A stretch of DNA of 64,000 bases from Aurantiochytrium sp. KH105 (GCA_003116975.1 BGKB01000232.1:1-64000), one strand, 5' to 3'; positions 41,188 through 50,052 are shown, counted from the first letter of the stretch. Notes: a model not told the origin generated them from the sequence alone. Program-made: numbers and translations.

Positions 41188-43803
41188 ATGGGGTGCGTCG
41201 CATCCAAGGTCACCGATGGTGACAAGGCCAAGCCTGTCATGGTGCCGAGCAGCGAACGCAAATGCCGCGACATCTTCTGGCTCATTCTTTTCATTGCATA
41301 CTGGGCCGGCATGGTCGTCGTTGCTATCATGGGTCTGAACAACGGAGATGCAGCGCGTCTCTTGTATGCTACCGACGCACACGGAAATCAATGTGGAGGT
41401 ACCGACAGCCAATGCGTCGGCAACTCTACGTGCGGAAAATACATTGTCTACCCTCGCATCGAGAAAGATTTGATGGCCGCCCTCGAGACCAACAGCAACC
41501 TCCTCTCCGACCCAACCGCGCTTCTTGCGGTTCCATACACGGGCTACTGCGTTTCCTCGTGCCCTACAGGCATCTCTACGGCTCATCTCGACGCCGATGT
41601 GCACGATTGGGTGTGTGATTACGAAGCCATGCACCTTCTCAATACGCTGTATGACCCGGAGAACCCCGTCGTGGACACTCCTCGCGCTGCAGGACGCGCC
41701 ATTCTCGAGGAATGCAAATCAAGGACAGGTTCTTATCCTTGGGGGGAAACCGCAGTGTCTGATGATGAGGACAACGTCGAAGGCTCGGACGGCACCATCC
41801 ATAACAATGTCCAATGCCAAACCTTTATGACGAGCTGCTACAAAATGTACGTCCAGCAAGAGTCTCTCTTTTTCCGCTGCATCCCCGAAACGGAAACCAA
41901 TTCCACCTGTGCAGAATCGGCGTACCTGGAGTACCACGGCATTCCTGTCAACACCATGACGCTTTCAAGTGGTGAGGTCGTTGCGCGCCCTGTCTCGAAC
42001 GAGTACTGCGGCACCTGCCTTGACCCCGAGCTTGACGACTCCGGCGCGCCAATGGACCCGTCGAGCGATTTGTGCAAAGCCAAGCGCACGCTCGGGACCT
42101 CGCAGACCATGGAGGAGACCCCCAACCCGATTTATGAGCAAATCAACACCTGGACCTCGATCTTTACGCGTTGGATGGGCGACATCACGCTCTGCATGAC
42201 GCCCATTTTGGTGTCTGGCGGCGCTGTCGCCATTGGACTGGGCTGTGTATGGCTTGTGCTGCTCCGGTTCTTTGCAGGTGCCTTCGTGTGGATCTCCATT
42301 TGGGCGCTTCTTCTGAGCTTTGCGTTCTTGACTGTGCAATTTCTCATTCAGGGTAACGTCATTAGTGTCACGGCCATCTCTGACGTGCTCGCATCAATCA
42401 CAGATGTCACGAACGGCGCTGTCAACGCCACGACTGCCGTTGCAGCAGAGGACATTGTCGGGACGCTGCAAGTGTTTGCAGATCAGGAGGAGAGTCAGGA
42501 GAAAATGTACCGTATTCTTGGCTACATTATGCTTGGCATCACGGTCTTCTTCCTTTTGCTCATTTTGACCATGCTCCGCAAGATCCGTCTTGCCATTGGC
42601 GTTCTCAAGGAGGCTACCAAGGTGGTCGCGGCAATGCCCTCAATCCTTTTCTTTCCCGTGACGACCATTGCGGCCTCCCTTACGGTGTGCATCTACGCCA
42701 TTTACGTTTCCATGCTCATCCTCTCTTCGGGAGAGATCACGCAGATCACCGTTGCTGGTTTCCAGATGAATGTCACAAACACGGACGCCTCGTCGCGACG
42801 GCTCGCAAACTCAACAGTAGCCGTGGAGATTGGCGATGCCATTGTGTCTGAGTTCGCTTCGAGCAACCTGAACACGTGGCTTTTCGTGTACAACTTTTTT
42901 GGTTTCCTTTGGACTAATCAGTTCATCGCTGCAGTAGGAGCCACCACAATCGCAGGCGCAGTGAGCTCATGGTACTGGGCGTCCGAGTTCGAAAAGGAGA
43001 AGCGCAAGAAAATGCCCAAGCGGCCCGTCCTCGCTGCGCTGCATCGCACCTTTCGTTTTCATTTGGGCTCGCTCGCCTTTGGTGCCTTTGTCATTGCTGT
43101 AGTTCAGCTCATTCGAGCCGCGCTAGCGTACCTGGACAAGCAGACGCAATCGCTTCAGAAAAGCAACAAGGTTGTCAAGTACGTCATGAAGGCTGTCCAG
43201 TGCTGCCTCTGGTGCTTTGAGAAAATCCTCAAGTTTATCACCAAGCATGCCTACATTATGATCGCGCTCAAGGGCTCGAGCTTTTGCACAGCGACGCGCG
43301 ACGGCTTTGTGATTCTGCTCACGAATCTCGCAAAGATCGGTGTTGCCACAGCAATTAACAACCTCATGCTGCTCGTGGCCAAGTTGGTCATTACCGCTGG
43401 CTCGGGTGTTGTGTGTTGGCTCTATGTGACGAATTTGCTGACGGACGAAGATCAACCTTCGAGCGCCATCGTCCCGGTCCTGGTTGCCGCTGTTCTTGGC
43501 TGGTACGTTGCCTCCTCGGTCCTTTCCGTCTACGCTCTTGCTGTGGACACGATCATGGTGTGCTTTTGCGAGGATGAGCGCCGCAACGACGGCAGCCCGA
43601 ATAAGCCGTACTACATGTCTGCCTCGCTTCGTCGCATCGCACGCAAGAGCAACAAGATCCACGACAAGGAGCAGTCCGTCAGGCGCACGGCGCGCAGCAA
43701 CAATGACGAAGACGAGGACGAGGAAGATGACAACAAGGTTGAGAAGAAGGCGAGTGAGCCCACGCTCCAGCCCAAGTCTCCCAGCAAGGCGCCCATGCTG
43801 TGA
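41188..43803 (+). CDS. Choline transporter-like (CTL/SLC44) membrane protein
   Basis: The 871-residue protein starts MGCVASK, a combined N-myristoylation (Gly2) and palmitoylation (Cys3) signal. A first transmembrane helix (IFWLILFIAYWAGMVVVAIMGL) precedes a large Cys-rich extracellular loop (about 60-310) with several Asn-x-Ser/Thr sites, as in SLC44. About nine further helices follow. The second half carries CTL hallmarks, namely FHLGSLAFGAFVIAVVQLIRAAL, CLWCFEKILKFITKHAYIMIALKGSSFCTATRDGF and CFCEDERRNDG. The C-terminal tail is charged. CTLs move choline and ethanolamine across plasma or mitochondrial membranes to supply phospholipid synthesis; the substrate here is inferred from the family. 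It is convergent with the P450, 209 bp between stops. Confidence 0.93.
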   Translation: MGCVASKVTDGDKAKPVMVPSSERKCRDIFWLILFIAYWAGMVVVAIMGLNNGDAARLLYATDAHGNQCGGTDSQCVGNSTCGKYIVYPRIEKDLMAALETNSNLLSDPTALLAVPYTGYCVSSCPTGISTAHLDADVHDWVCDYEAMHLLNTLYDPENPVVDTPRAAGRAILEECKSRTGSYPWGETAVSDDEDNVEGSDGTIHNNVQCQTFMTSCYKMYVQQESLFFRCIPETETNSTCAESAYLEYHGIPVNTMTLSSGEVVARPVSNEYCGTCLDPELDDSGAPMDPSSDLCKAKRTLGTSQTMEETPNPIYEQINTWTSIFTRWMGDITLCMTPILVSGGAVAIGLGCVWLVLLRFFAGAFVWISIWALLLSFAFLTVQFLIQGNVISVTAISDVLASITDVTNGAVNATTAVAAEDIVGTLQVFADQEESQEKMYRILGYIMLGITVFFLLLILTMLRKIRLAIGVLKEATKVVAAMPSILFFPVTTIAASLTVCIYAIYVSMLILSSGEITQITVAGFQMNVTNTDASSRRLANSTVAVEIGDAIVSEFASSNLNTWLFVYNFFGFLWTNQFIAAVGATTIAGAVSSWYWASEFEKEKRKKMPKRPVLAALHRTFRFHLGSLAFGAFVIAVVQLIRAALAYLDKQTQSLQKSNKVVKYVMKAVQCCLWCFEKILKFITKHAYIMIALKGSSFCTATRDGFVILLTNLAKIGVATAINNLMLLVAKLVITAGSGVVCWLYVTNLLTDEDQPSSAIVPVLVAAVLGWYVASSVLSVYALAVDTIMVCFCEDERRNDGSPNKPYYMSASLRRIARKSNKIHDKEQSVRRTARSNNDEDEDEEDDNKVEKKASEPTLQPKSPSKAPML

Positions 43804-44012
43804 TGTAGAAAACAACAGAAAAATGTTTGATACTGTAAACCCAAAACAAAATTGTGTGAACAGATATTTTGACGACAGGAACCAAAAAGCAAGAACAAGA
43901 ACAAGAACAAGAGAGAGGCTGCTTTCTTGGTCTGCTTGTTAAAGTAGGCTGCACTTGCCATCGTTTTAGATATAGACGGATAGACGAATGAACGATAGGC
44001 AAGCACTTGCTG

Positions 44013-45497
44013 TCAAAGGCTGGGGGCTGCCGAGAGCGCGCGAAATACAATGCGATGGGCGCCCGGCCGCAGCGAGACAAAGTTATACGGACGCACGTCT
44101 TCGGGCGACGTACTCGAAAGCGAGAACTCTGCCAATAATGCTGCGATGATCGCCTTTGATTCGACACTGGATAGCGGGCGTCCAATGCAAATGCGTGCGC
44201 CGCCTCCAAATGGTCTTGGTGGCGCATCGTCACGCAAGTGAGCTCGCGGACACTGAAACGAACCAGCCTTTTCCCCGAAGAGAGACGTGTCGCGATGGTA
44301 GCCGTAGAGACTAAAGATGACCTCTTGGTCTTTGGGAATGCGATGACCCAGCAGCACTGTGTCACGCGCAGGCCGTCGCGTCACCACGGCTACACTTGGC
44401 ATAAGCCGCGCACTTTCCAAAAAAGCAGCCTCAAGGGACTTGAGCCGCTGAAGAGCCGTCCAAGCTGGAATGTCTTGCATCTTCTCGATCGCATCCCAAT
44501 CTGTCTTGGTTGGACCGCGAGAGCCCGTCGCAAAGAGCCCAGATTGAAGGACTTCGCTGCGAACCCGATCTTGGACGTCGGGGTTTTCGGCAAGGTGAAT
44601 GAGACACCACGAGATGGACGTGGAAATGTTTTCATGACCCATCGTGAGGAAAGTGAGGCAAAGGTTCTCGACCTCCTCATCGGAGAGGCCTGCAGGATCA
44701 TCGACAAAAAGCTTGACCCAAGGCGCTTCGTCCCGATCTTGCTCACTTTCGAGCGGTGCAACCGCTCGAGCCTGCTCGATCGCCTCTCGAAGGAGGGGTT
44801 TCAAGACATTGAGCGGACCGGTGGCCGCGCCTGTACCGGACGGCTGCGTGCGCCAGTCCCGGTTTGTCATGTCGACGATGCGCCAGTGAAGCACAATCAT
44901 GAGCTGCCGAAGCGCGGATACGCGCGGATCGATCTTTCTGCGATCGAGACCGGTCAACGAGCCCCACGGCTCGCCCAACACAAGCTCAGTGATAATATCA
45001 GTCGTGGTTGCGCGCACGGCCCGATCGAGAGCAATTGTTTCATGCGATCTGTCGGGGCGTGCAGACTCGCGAATGCGACGCGCCCAGAATGCTCGCAGAC
45101 GCAGAGCATGCTTGTATGCCACCCTTGTCACTCGGCTCTGCACCTGATCATTCATGGATCGCTGTGCCGCGCGGCGAAGTTTGGTGTGCTCTTGGCCATC
45201 GAGTGCAATCAGGTGCAGCGGGACTACCGAGCGAAAAGGTTCAATCGTCTGCGGACCTTTGAGCCAGAGTCCGTCTTCGCCCTCAAGTACTTGATGCAAG
45301 GCCTCTGCGTCGTGTACGTACACGGAGTCGACCTTGCCGTCCGCGGCCTCTGAAATGACTCTGAAAATGCTCGGATTGCCCATGAGCATGCGCAGGCTAT
45401 CCAATCGCATGAAAGGGTCCGCAACCTGCGGTTTGTACGTGGGCTCGAGGCCGATCTCCGCCGTGGGGATCTCCTCAAAGTCCAGAGGCGCGTCCAT
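44013..45497 (-). CDS. Cytochrome P450 without an N-terminal membrane anchor
   Basis: The 494-residue protein from ATG 45497 has the I helix at LTFLTMGHENISTSISWCL, the K-helix ExxR as ESAR, and the heme loop PFGGGARICIGR with the thiolate Cys at 437. The N-terminus (MDAPLDFEEIPTAEIGL) is acidic and lacks the hydrophobic anchor of ER P450s, so the enzyme is likely soluble. The conserved I-helix Thr after the acid (AGHET-T in typical enzymes) is Asn-Ile-Ser here, which can signal altered oxygen activation, as in P450s that rearrange peroxides. Length and the central ExxR-heme spacing are normal. The substrate is unknown; acquisition from bacteria is possible but not shown. Confidence 0.9.
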   Translation of the reverse strand: MDAPLDFEEIPTAEIGLEPTYKPQVADPFMRLDSLRMLMGNPSIFRVISEAADGKVDSVYVHDAEALHQVLEGEDGLWLKGPQTIEPFRSVVPLHLIALDGQEHTKLRRAAQRSMNDQVQSRVTRVAYKHALRLRAFWARRIRESARPDRSHETIALDRAVRATTTDIITELVLGEPWGSLTGLDRRKIDPRVSALRQLMIVLHWRIVDMTNRDWRTQPSGTGAATGPLNVLKPLLREAIEQARAVAPLESEQDRDEAPWVKLFVDDPAGLSDEEVENLCLTFLTMGHENISTSISWCLIHLAENPDVQDRVRSEVLQSGLFATGSRGPTKTDWDAIEKMQDIPAWTALQRLKSLEAAFLESARLMPSVAVVTRRPARDTVLLGHRIPKDQEVIFSLYGYHRDTSLFGEKAGSFQCPRAHLRDDAPPRPFGGGARICIGRPLSSVESKAIIAALLAEFSLSSTSPEDVRPYNFVSLRPGAHRIVFRALSAAPSL

Positions 45498-46232
45498 CTT
45501 CGCCCCTGTGTCGCTGTCGCTTTACGTCGCGCTTTACGGAGCAAACTAGCTGGCAATCTCGCGCTTTGCGGCCCGGCCTATGGCGCCAGAAAGCCTGGCT
45601 CTGGGCGCTGGCCGTTCCGCCGCGCGGCTGGCCCCAGCGCCGCGTGCGCGCCCGCTCGCAGGCCCGCGCAGTCCGGCAGCCTCGGCGGGTGGGCGCGGCG
45701 CTCGATGCGGGTCTGCGAGTCCGCCAGGGCCTGCCTGCCTGCCTGCCTGCCTGCCATCCATGGCGCGCCATCTGCCGCATCCCGCGCCTTCTCCGCCTCC
45801 GCGCGCGGCCGATCCGCGGCGGATCGCGGCCCCGCGCGCGCCGCCGGGACCGCCGCGGCGCGCCGCGCGATCACCCGTCGCCCGCGGCGCCGGAGGCCGC
45901 GGCGGCNCACCCGTCGCCCGCGGCGCCGGAGGCCGCGGCGGCGCAGAGGTCGGGCGCGCGCAAGCGGGCTTGCGCGCGGCTCGCGGCATGGCGCGCTCGG
46001 CATGGGCGCGAGCTACTACTAGCAGAACCGCATCGAGGCCGAGGAGCACGCGCCCGAGGCCCTGACGCAGAGCGAGGCCGCGGCCGCCCCGGAGAGCAGA
46101 CGCGCGCAGAGCCGGGCCCGGGGAGGAGGAGGAGGAGACCGCCGTCGCGACGAAGAGCGGCGCGAGCAGGCCGCGGAATCGTGGGGATCTCGACGACGGA
46201 CGCTGGCTTCGCGTCACGGACGCGCGCGCGAC
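45498..46232. other. Divergent region between P450 and ankyrin-SAM genes with a one-base gap
   Basis: Extremely GC-rich, with a CTGC run (about 45728-45755). A single N at 45907 is flanked by two identical 35-bp copies. No gene is supported. Confidence 0.6.
45872..45942. repeat. Identical 35-bp copies flanking a single N (probable assembly join)
   Basis: Bases 45872-45906 and 45908-45942 are identical, separated only by N at 45907. This is what remains when two overlapping contig ends are joined without collapsing the overlap, so the duplication is probably artificial. Confidence 0.8.
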
Positions 46233-47744
46233 ATGAGGCTCCTCTATGAGAGCGTGCAGCGCGGCGACGTGGAGGCCGTGGTGGAGGCGGTGACGGCGAA
46301 GCCGGAGAAGCTGGACAAGGTGCTTACGCAGGCGAATGACACGCCTCTGACGTGGGCGTTGAACCCGAACAGCGGCATGCATCCGGAGATCGCGCGGGTG
46401 CTCATTGAGCGCGGTGCCAATGTTGACGCGCAGCAGAGCGATGGATGGACGCCGCTCATGCTCGCGTGCAGATATTCACAGCCCGAGGTTGCCAAAATGC
46501 TGGTCGAGCGCGGGGCCAAGCTTGATTTGCAAAAATGCGACGGCTGGACCGCGCTCATGATCGCCTGCAGCGAGGGAGAGACGGAGATTGCGACTCTGCT
46601 CGTGCAGCGCGGCGCCAAGCTCGACGTGCAAAACAACCAGGGATGGACCGCCCTCATGTTCGCGTGCGAGCTTGCACAGCCCAAGGTCGCGCAAGATATC
46701 ATTCGCCGTGGGGCTCAGCTCGATACCCAGCAAAAGCAAGGCTGGACCGCGCTCATGTTCGCCGCTCGCCATGATCAGCCCGAGACGGTACGCATGCTCC
46801 TGGAGCGTGGCGCCAAGGTCGATATCGAGGACCAGGACGGCGTTACAGCACTCATGCATGCTTGCCGCAAGCCGACGTCGACTGCTCATACGTGCCAAGG
46901 ACTTCTCGCTGCTGTCAAGGCGTGCTGGGCCGCAGGCGCTAGTCTTGAGAGCCCGTCGAGCAAAGCGAACGATGTCGCAGAGGCTGAAACATCCACGACG
47001 ACGGTCGAGGAAAGCGGCATCGACGCAGGTCGTGGCCCTGCCGCGGAAGATCTTAGTGATGACGACGATGACGACGTTCCTGAACTTATTGGTGGGAGCT
47101 CGCGTCGGCTCCGCGCACAGAACAGCGTCGCAGAAGACACTCCTGCTGCTGTTGACGCGCCTGACAGCGACAAGGCCAGCGAGCCGCGCGACGAAGAGAT
47201 TTCGGGCACGGCTGAGACAGTGGGTGACGAGGAACCTCTGCCGACGGCTGTCGACGTCAATGAGCCAACATCGACCAAGTCTTCAACGCAGAGTGCTTTG
47301 AAGATTGCTCAGGAAGAGCACAGAGCTGATGCGGTTGAGTTTCTTACGTTTGTGTCAAAATCAGACGTGGCATCTCTTTTGCTGGACGAGCTCAAAATGC
47401 CGCGCGAGGTCGTTGTGTCCTTTTTCGACAACGAAGTCCGAAGCGCCGAAGACTGCGCAATTCTCACCGAAGCGGATCTCCAACACATGGGCGTTGACAC
47501 GGTGATGAAGCGTCGCAAGATTCTCCGGCACTTTCAGCCCTCCAAGGCGCCAGAGACGCAAGAACAAGAAACAACAAAGGCGCCTGTCACGCCTGCTGAG
47601 ACCAAAGAGAAGGAAACAGAGCCTGTGGCAAGAGCCGCCTCGCCCGATGCTGCCAAAGCAGGCTTTGCGGATCGTCTGAGCCAGGCGCAGCAGCAACAGC
47701 AAAAACAACGCCCGGCTGACGACCCGCAATGCTGTGTGCAGTAA
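46233..47744 (+). CDS. Ankyrin-repeat and SAM-domain protein with C-terminal CaaX-like box
   Basis: The 503-residue protein starts at ATG 46233. About six ankyrin repeats (residues 5-215) are very regular, with the recurring module DGWTxLMxAC...ARVLIERGA. An acidic, disordered middle (about 220-370, DLSDDDDDDVPELIG) follows, then a SAM domain at about 377-432 (LLLDELKMPREVVVSFFDNEV...LTEADLQHMGVDTVMKRRKILRHF). The tail is Gln-rich and ends CCVQ, which fits a CaaX prenylation signal (Gln at the last position favours farnesyl transfer), so membrane attachment is possible. Such proteins are scaffolds; no partner can be named. It is convergent with the selenoprotein gene, whose SECIS lies in the shared 3' region. 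Confidence 0.88.
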   Translation: MRLLYESVQRGDVEAVVEAVTAKPEKLDKVLTQANDTPLTWALNPNSGMHPEIARVLIERGANVDAQQSDGWTPLMLACRYSQPEVAKMLVERGAKLDLQKCDGWTALMIACSEGETEIATLLVQRGAKLDVQNNQGWTALMFACELAQPKVAQDIIRRGAQLDTQQKQGWTALMFAARHDQPETVRMLLERGAKVDIEDQDGVTALMHACRKPTSTAHTCQGLLAAVKACWAAGASLESPSSKANDVAEAETSTTTVEESGIDAGRGPAAEDLSDDDDDDVPELIGGSSRRLRAQNSVAEDTPAAVDAPDSDKASEPRDEEISGTAETVGDEEPLPTAVDVNEPTSTKSSTQSALKIAQEEHRADAVEFLTFVSKSDVASLLLDELKMPREVVVSFFDNEVRSAEDCAILTEADLQHMGVDTVMKRRKILRHFQPSKAPETQEQETTKAPVTPAETKEKETEPVARAASPDAAKAGFADRLSQAQQQQQKQRPADDPQCCVQ

Positions 47745-47985
47745 GCGTCGATTTGCAGTGGGAAACAGGGAGAGACCATCCAAGGATAACATAATAATCA
47801 CAATCAATCTAACAAACAAACATGCATTTCAACATACATACAGAGATGAGACTTTATACTTTTACCTCTCTTCCTAACCAATCTATCCCTTGTCACGTCT
47901 CGGCGGGTCGACGCGCAATCCCCACAAACCACCAGTTCATGTTTACGATCGCACGCGTCATGTACGAAACTTTTTCCAAAGAGAT
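47745..47985. other. Shared 3' region of ankyrin-SAM and selenoprotein genes
   Basis: Only 241 bp separate the two stops. It contains the SECIS hairpin on the minus strand (47892-47970). The rest is A/T-rich on the side of the ankyrin-SAM gene (47785-47830), fitting a 3' UTR or polyadenylation region. Confidence 0.6.
47892..47970 (-). promoter_or_regulatory. SECIS element in the selenoprotein 3' UTR
   Basis: Read on the minus strand, 15 nt after the TAG stop, the hairpin has all core SECIS parts. The 5' quartet half is ATGA (47961-47958). A ten-pair helix joins GCGTGCGATC (47956-47947) and GATTGCGCGT (47920-47911), all Watson-Crick or G-U. The 3' quartet half is CGAC (47910-47907), matching NGAN. 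Unpaired AAA (47944-47942) opens the apical loop, 13 nt after the quartet. A lower helix of about seven positions with one mismatch is possible between GTTTCGT (47970-47964) and ACGTGAC (47898-47892). This is the eukaryotic signal that recodes UGA as selenocysteine. Confidence 0.8.
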
Positions 47986-48369
47986 CTACTGTCGGTCCTT
48001 GGCACTAGTCATGGCTGACTCTTGCTTGGACATGAGATAGGCGTCAAAGACTTGAGCGAGCTCGCCCGGTTGCGGCAAGCGTCCTTGCGTCGCGAGAGAC
48101 CACAATCGAAGTCCCTTGGTGACGCCGTCAGCTTCCATTACATATACATCAAAGGCGTAGCCCCCACTTGCTTCCATGCCAGCCTCTTGCTTTTTGCCTC
48201 GCACACGAACGTTAGGCCACGCAAGCTGCTTTGCGGATTCCTCGACGAGCTCGTCGCGCGCGTCCGCAAAATCGTGGTACGTGACACCAGCGCCGCATCA
48301 TTTGCACGGCCAGTATACGTGCACGAGGGCCTCCTCGCGCGGCGATGGCGATGCTGCTTCTTCTACCAT
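47986..48369 (-). CDS. Selenoprotein of the Rdx (SelW/SelH-like) thioredoxin-fold family; TGA at 48300-48298 read as Sec
   Basis: From ATG 48369 (context GACGCCATGG) the frame runs to TAG at 47988-47986 with one internal TGA, giving 127 residues with Sec at 24. The site reads HVYWPCKUCGAG. Downstream are a helix (DARDELVEESAKQL), then GGYAFDVYV, LRLWSLATQGRLPQPGELAQVFDAYL, which resemble the GSFEVTL, ELWTG and FPEPQEVVEEL parts of selenoprotein H. The coding pattern is equally good on both sides of the TGA, no AG acceptor allows an intron to remove it, and a SECIS follows the stop. The motif Cys-x-Sec-Cys differs from the usual Cys-x-x-Sec. Likely a small redox protein; localisation unknown. 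Earlier in-frame stops block a longer N-terminus. Confidence 0.82.
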
Positions 48370-48852
48370 GGCGTCCACGAGATGGTTGTATGTCCGGCTG
48401 AGCGTTGCGGAATTGTTGATGACTCGAGTCGTTGTCCCTGTTTTTTGCCGATGTCTTTCATCCGGCTTTCGCGATTCTTCTCAAACTCACGGGTCGCTCG
48501 CTCGCTCGCTCGCTCATCGACGGTCGAACGCGAACTGTCAAGGAGAAGAGAAGCCCTCGTCACGTCGACGCGACAGCCAGCACCTATGCTTTTTAACGCC
48601 CCGGACGACCGTCTACGGCCCTGGTTTGGGGGAAAGCTCGAAGTCTGGCGTTCCCATGTCGATGGAAAGCTTTGAGAACGGAGATGTGTGCACCCGCTGA
48701 AGTGAAAATGACGAGTGAAGGAGGTCACTGCGAGCACGGGGTCCGTGGCGCGTGCGCCAATCGTCAGCAAACGCGCGAGGTCGGAGAGCGAGGGAAGCGG
48801 CCCGACTGCGACTACTCAAGGAGACGAGCGAGCGGCGCGCCAGCTGAGAGAC
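48370..48852. promoter_or_regulatory. Divergent 5' region of selenoprotein and TTL-like genes
   Basis: It spans 483 bp. A GAGC run (48494-48515) in sense orientation for the selenoprotein gene lies 125 nt before its ATG. A potential splice donor (CCC|GTGAGT, minus strand, near 48488) lies just downstream of that run and could mark a 5'-UTR intron, but no acceptor was assigned. Confidence 0.45.
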
Positions 48853-50052
48853 ATGCCGGTGCTGTGGACGTGCTCGCCGAGCTGGGAGTGGGCGTTCCGG
48901 GCGGCCGCCGGCGGCGGTGATGAGAATGTGGGCGGCTCTGAAAACAACGCCGAAGTCGCGTGGCGCGCGTGGGAAAAGGTGGACAAGCTCACGGCACTGC
49001 CCTCGTACGATCGCAGCCAGGGCAACGCGTTGCTACGCATCGAGGCTGTCGATGATGAAAGCTGTCAAAGTGCTGAGGAGCGGAAGACCCCGAGCGTGAC
49101 GTGGTTTGGAGCCGGATGCTTTGACAGTCTCGGGGACAAGGACATGCTCTGGATGGTGCTCGAAAGGCTCGGTCTTGAACGCTTCGTGCCTGCGACCAGC
49201 GTGCTCGTATGGGATGTGGACGAAGTCGATCAAGTCCTTTTGCCAGCGACAGCCGATGATCTCGTCGTCCTCAAGCCACCTCTTGGGTGCCATGGTGAGG
49301 GCATTGTCTTTTTTGAAACGGGGCCTAGCAAGGCACGCGAGACGCAAGAGCGCATCCTGGCCATTATAAGCGAAGACGCTAAACGAGCGCGTGCAGAACG
49401 CGGTTTCCTGGAGCATCTTTTGCAGCGCAAGGGCCGGTTGCCGGGATGGGTCCTGCAAGCACATATCCGAAGCATGCTCTTGCAAGGGGACCGCAAGTTT
49501 CACTTGCGTGCTTATGTGCTTGCGGACGATGCTAAACAAAGTCTCTTTCGGTATGCCACCATGGAAGCACGTGTTGCCGAAATGGCATACAACGCTACGG
49601 ACTGCAACGATCGCGCATCGCATATTACCAACGGGGCTGGCGGGGATCGCATTCAGCGCGTGCTCGTGCGTGAGCTTCCCGAGCTGGCGGCGATGCAAGA
49701 TCGACTCGATAGCTTTGTGGACGAGCTTTTGGCTGAGCCAGGATTCCGCGACGCTGTCTTTAATCACGCACACCGCCCACCCGAACGAAAGGCCCGTTTG
49801 GGGGGACGCTTTGCGATTGGTGCTCTAGACCTTATGATCGACGACACGGGCCGTCCTTGGATTCTCGAAGTCAACGCACGAAGTCCTGGGTGTGCCCCTG
49901 AAGGAACGGGTTCGGCAGCGTTTCAGACCCACATGTGTGAGCTTGCTGGCGAACTCTTGCGCTTCGGCGCTGCATCTTTGAATGATGAGCCTGTGGAGGT
50001 GCGGGAAGATGGTTTCCAGCCAGTCGCACAGGTTTGTGAGAGTGACAAGTAG
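48853..50052 (+). CDS. Tubulin-tyrosine-ligase-like ATP-grasp protein
   Basis: The 399-residue protein starts at ATG 48853 (MPVLWTCSPSWEWAF); the frame upstream lacks an ATG. TTL-family features are VVLKPPLGCHGEGIVFF (ATP-binding loop), GWVLQAHIRSMLLQGDRKFHLRAYVL (the KFxLRxYVL block), the metal-binding end GALDLMIDDTGRPWILEVNARSPG and a short C-terminal helix region (FQTHMCELAGELLRFG). Family members ligate Tyr, Glu or Gly to tubulin or other proteins. The beginning (PVLWTCSPSWEWAF...GNALLRIEAVDDE) is not typical of animal TTLLs, and protists carry several divergent forms, so the acceptor is uncertain. It is convergent with the MFS gene. Confidence 0.82.
   Translation: MPVLWTCSPSWEWAFRAAAGGGDENVGGSENNAEVAWRAWEKVDKLTALPSYDRSQGNALLRIEAVDDESCQSAEERKTPSVTWFGAGCFDSLGDKDMLWMVLERLGLERFVPATSVLVWDVDEVDQVLLPATADDLVVLKPPLGCHGEGIVFFETGPSKARETQERILAIISEDAKRARAERGFLEHLLQRKGRLPGWVLQAHIRSMLLQGDRKFHLRAYVLADDAKQSLFRYATMEARVAEMAYNATDCNDRASHITNGAGGDRIQRVLVRELPELAAMQDRLDSFVDELLAEPGFRDAVFNHAHRPPERKARLGGRFAIGALDLMIDDTGRPWILEVNARSPGCAPEGTGSAAFQTHMCELAGELLRFGAASLNDEPVEVREDGFQPVAQVCESDK

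Noticed and set aside
48363-48770. Minus-strand frame of 135 codons upstream of the selenoprotein
   Set aside because: It overlaps the selenoprotein start by a few bases in another frame, lacks domain features and consists largely of the GAGC run and its flank.
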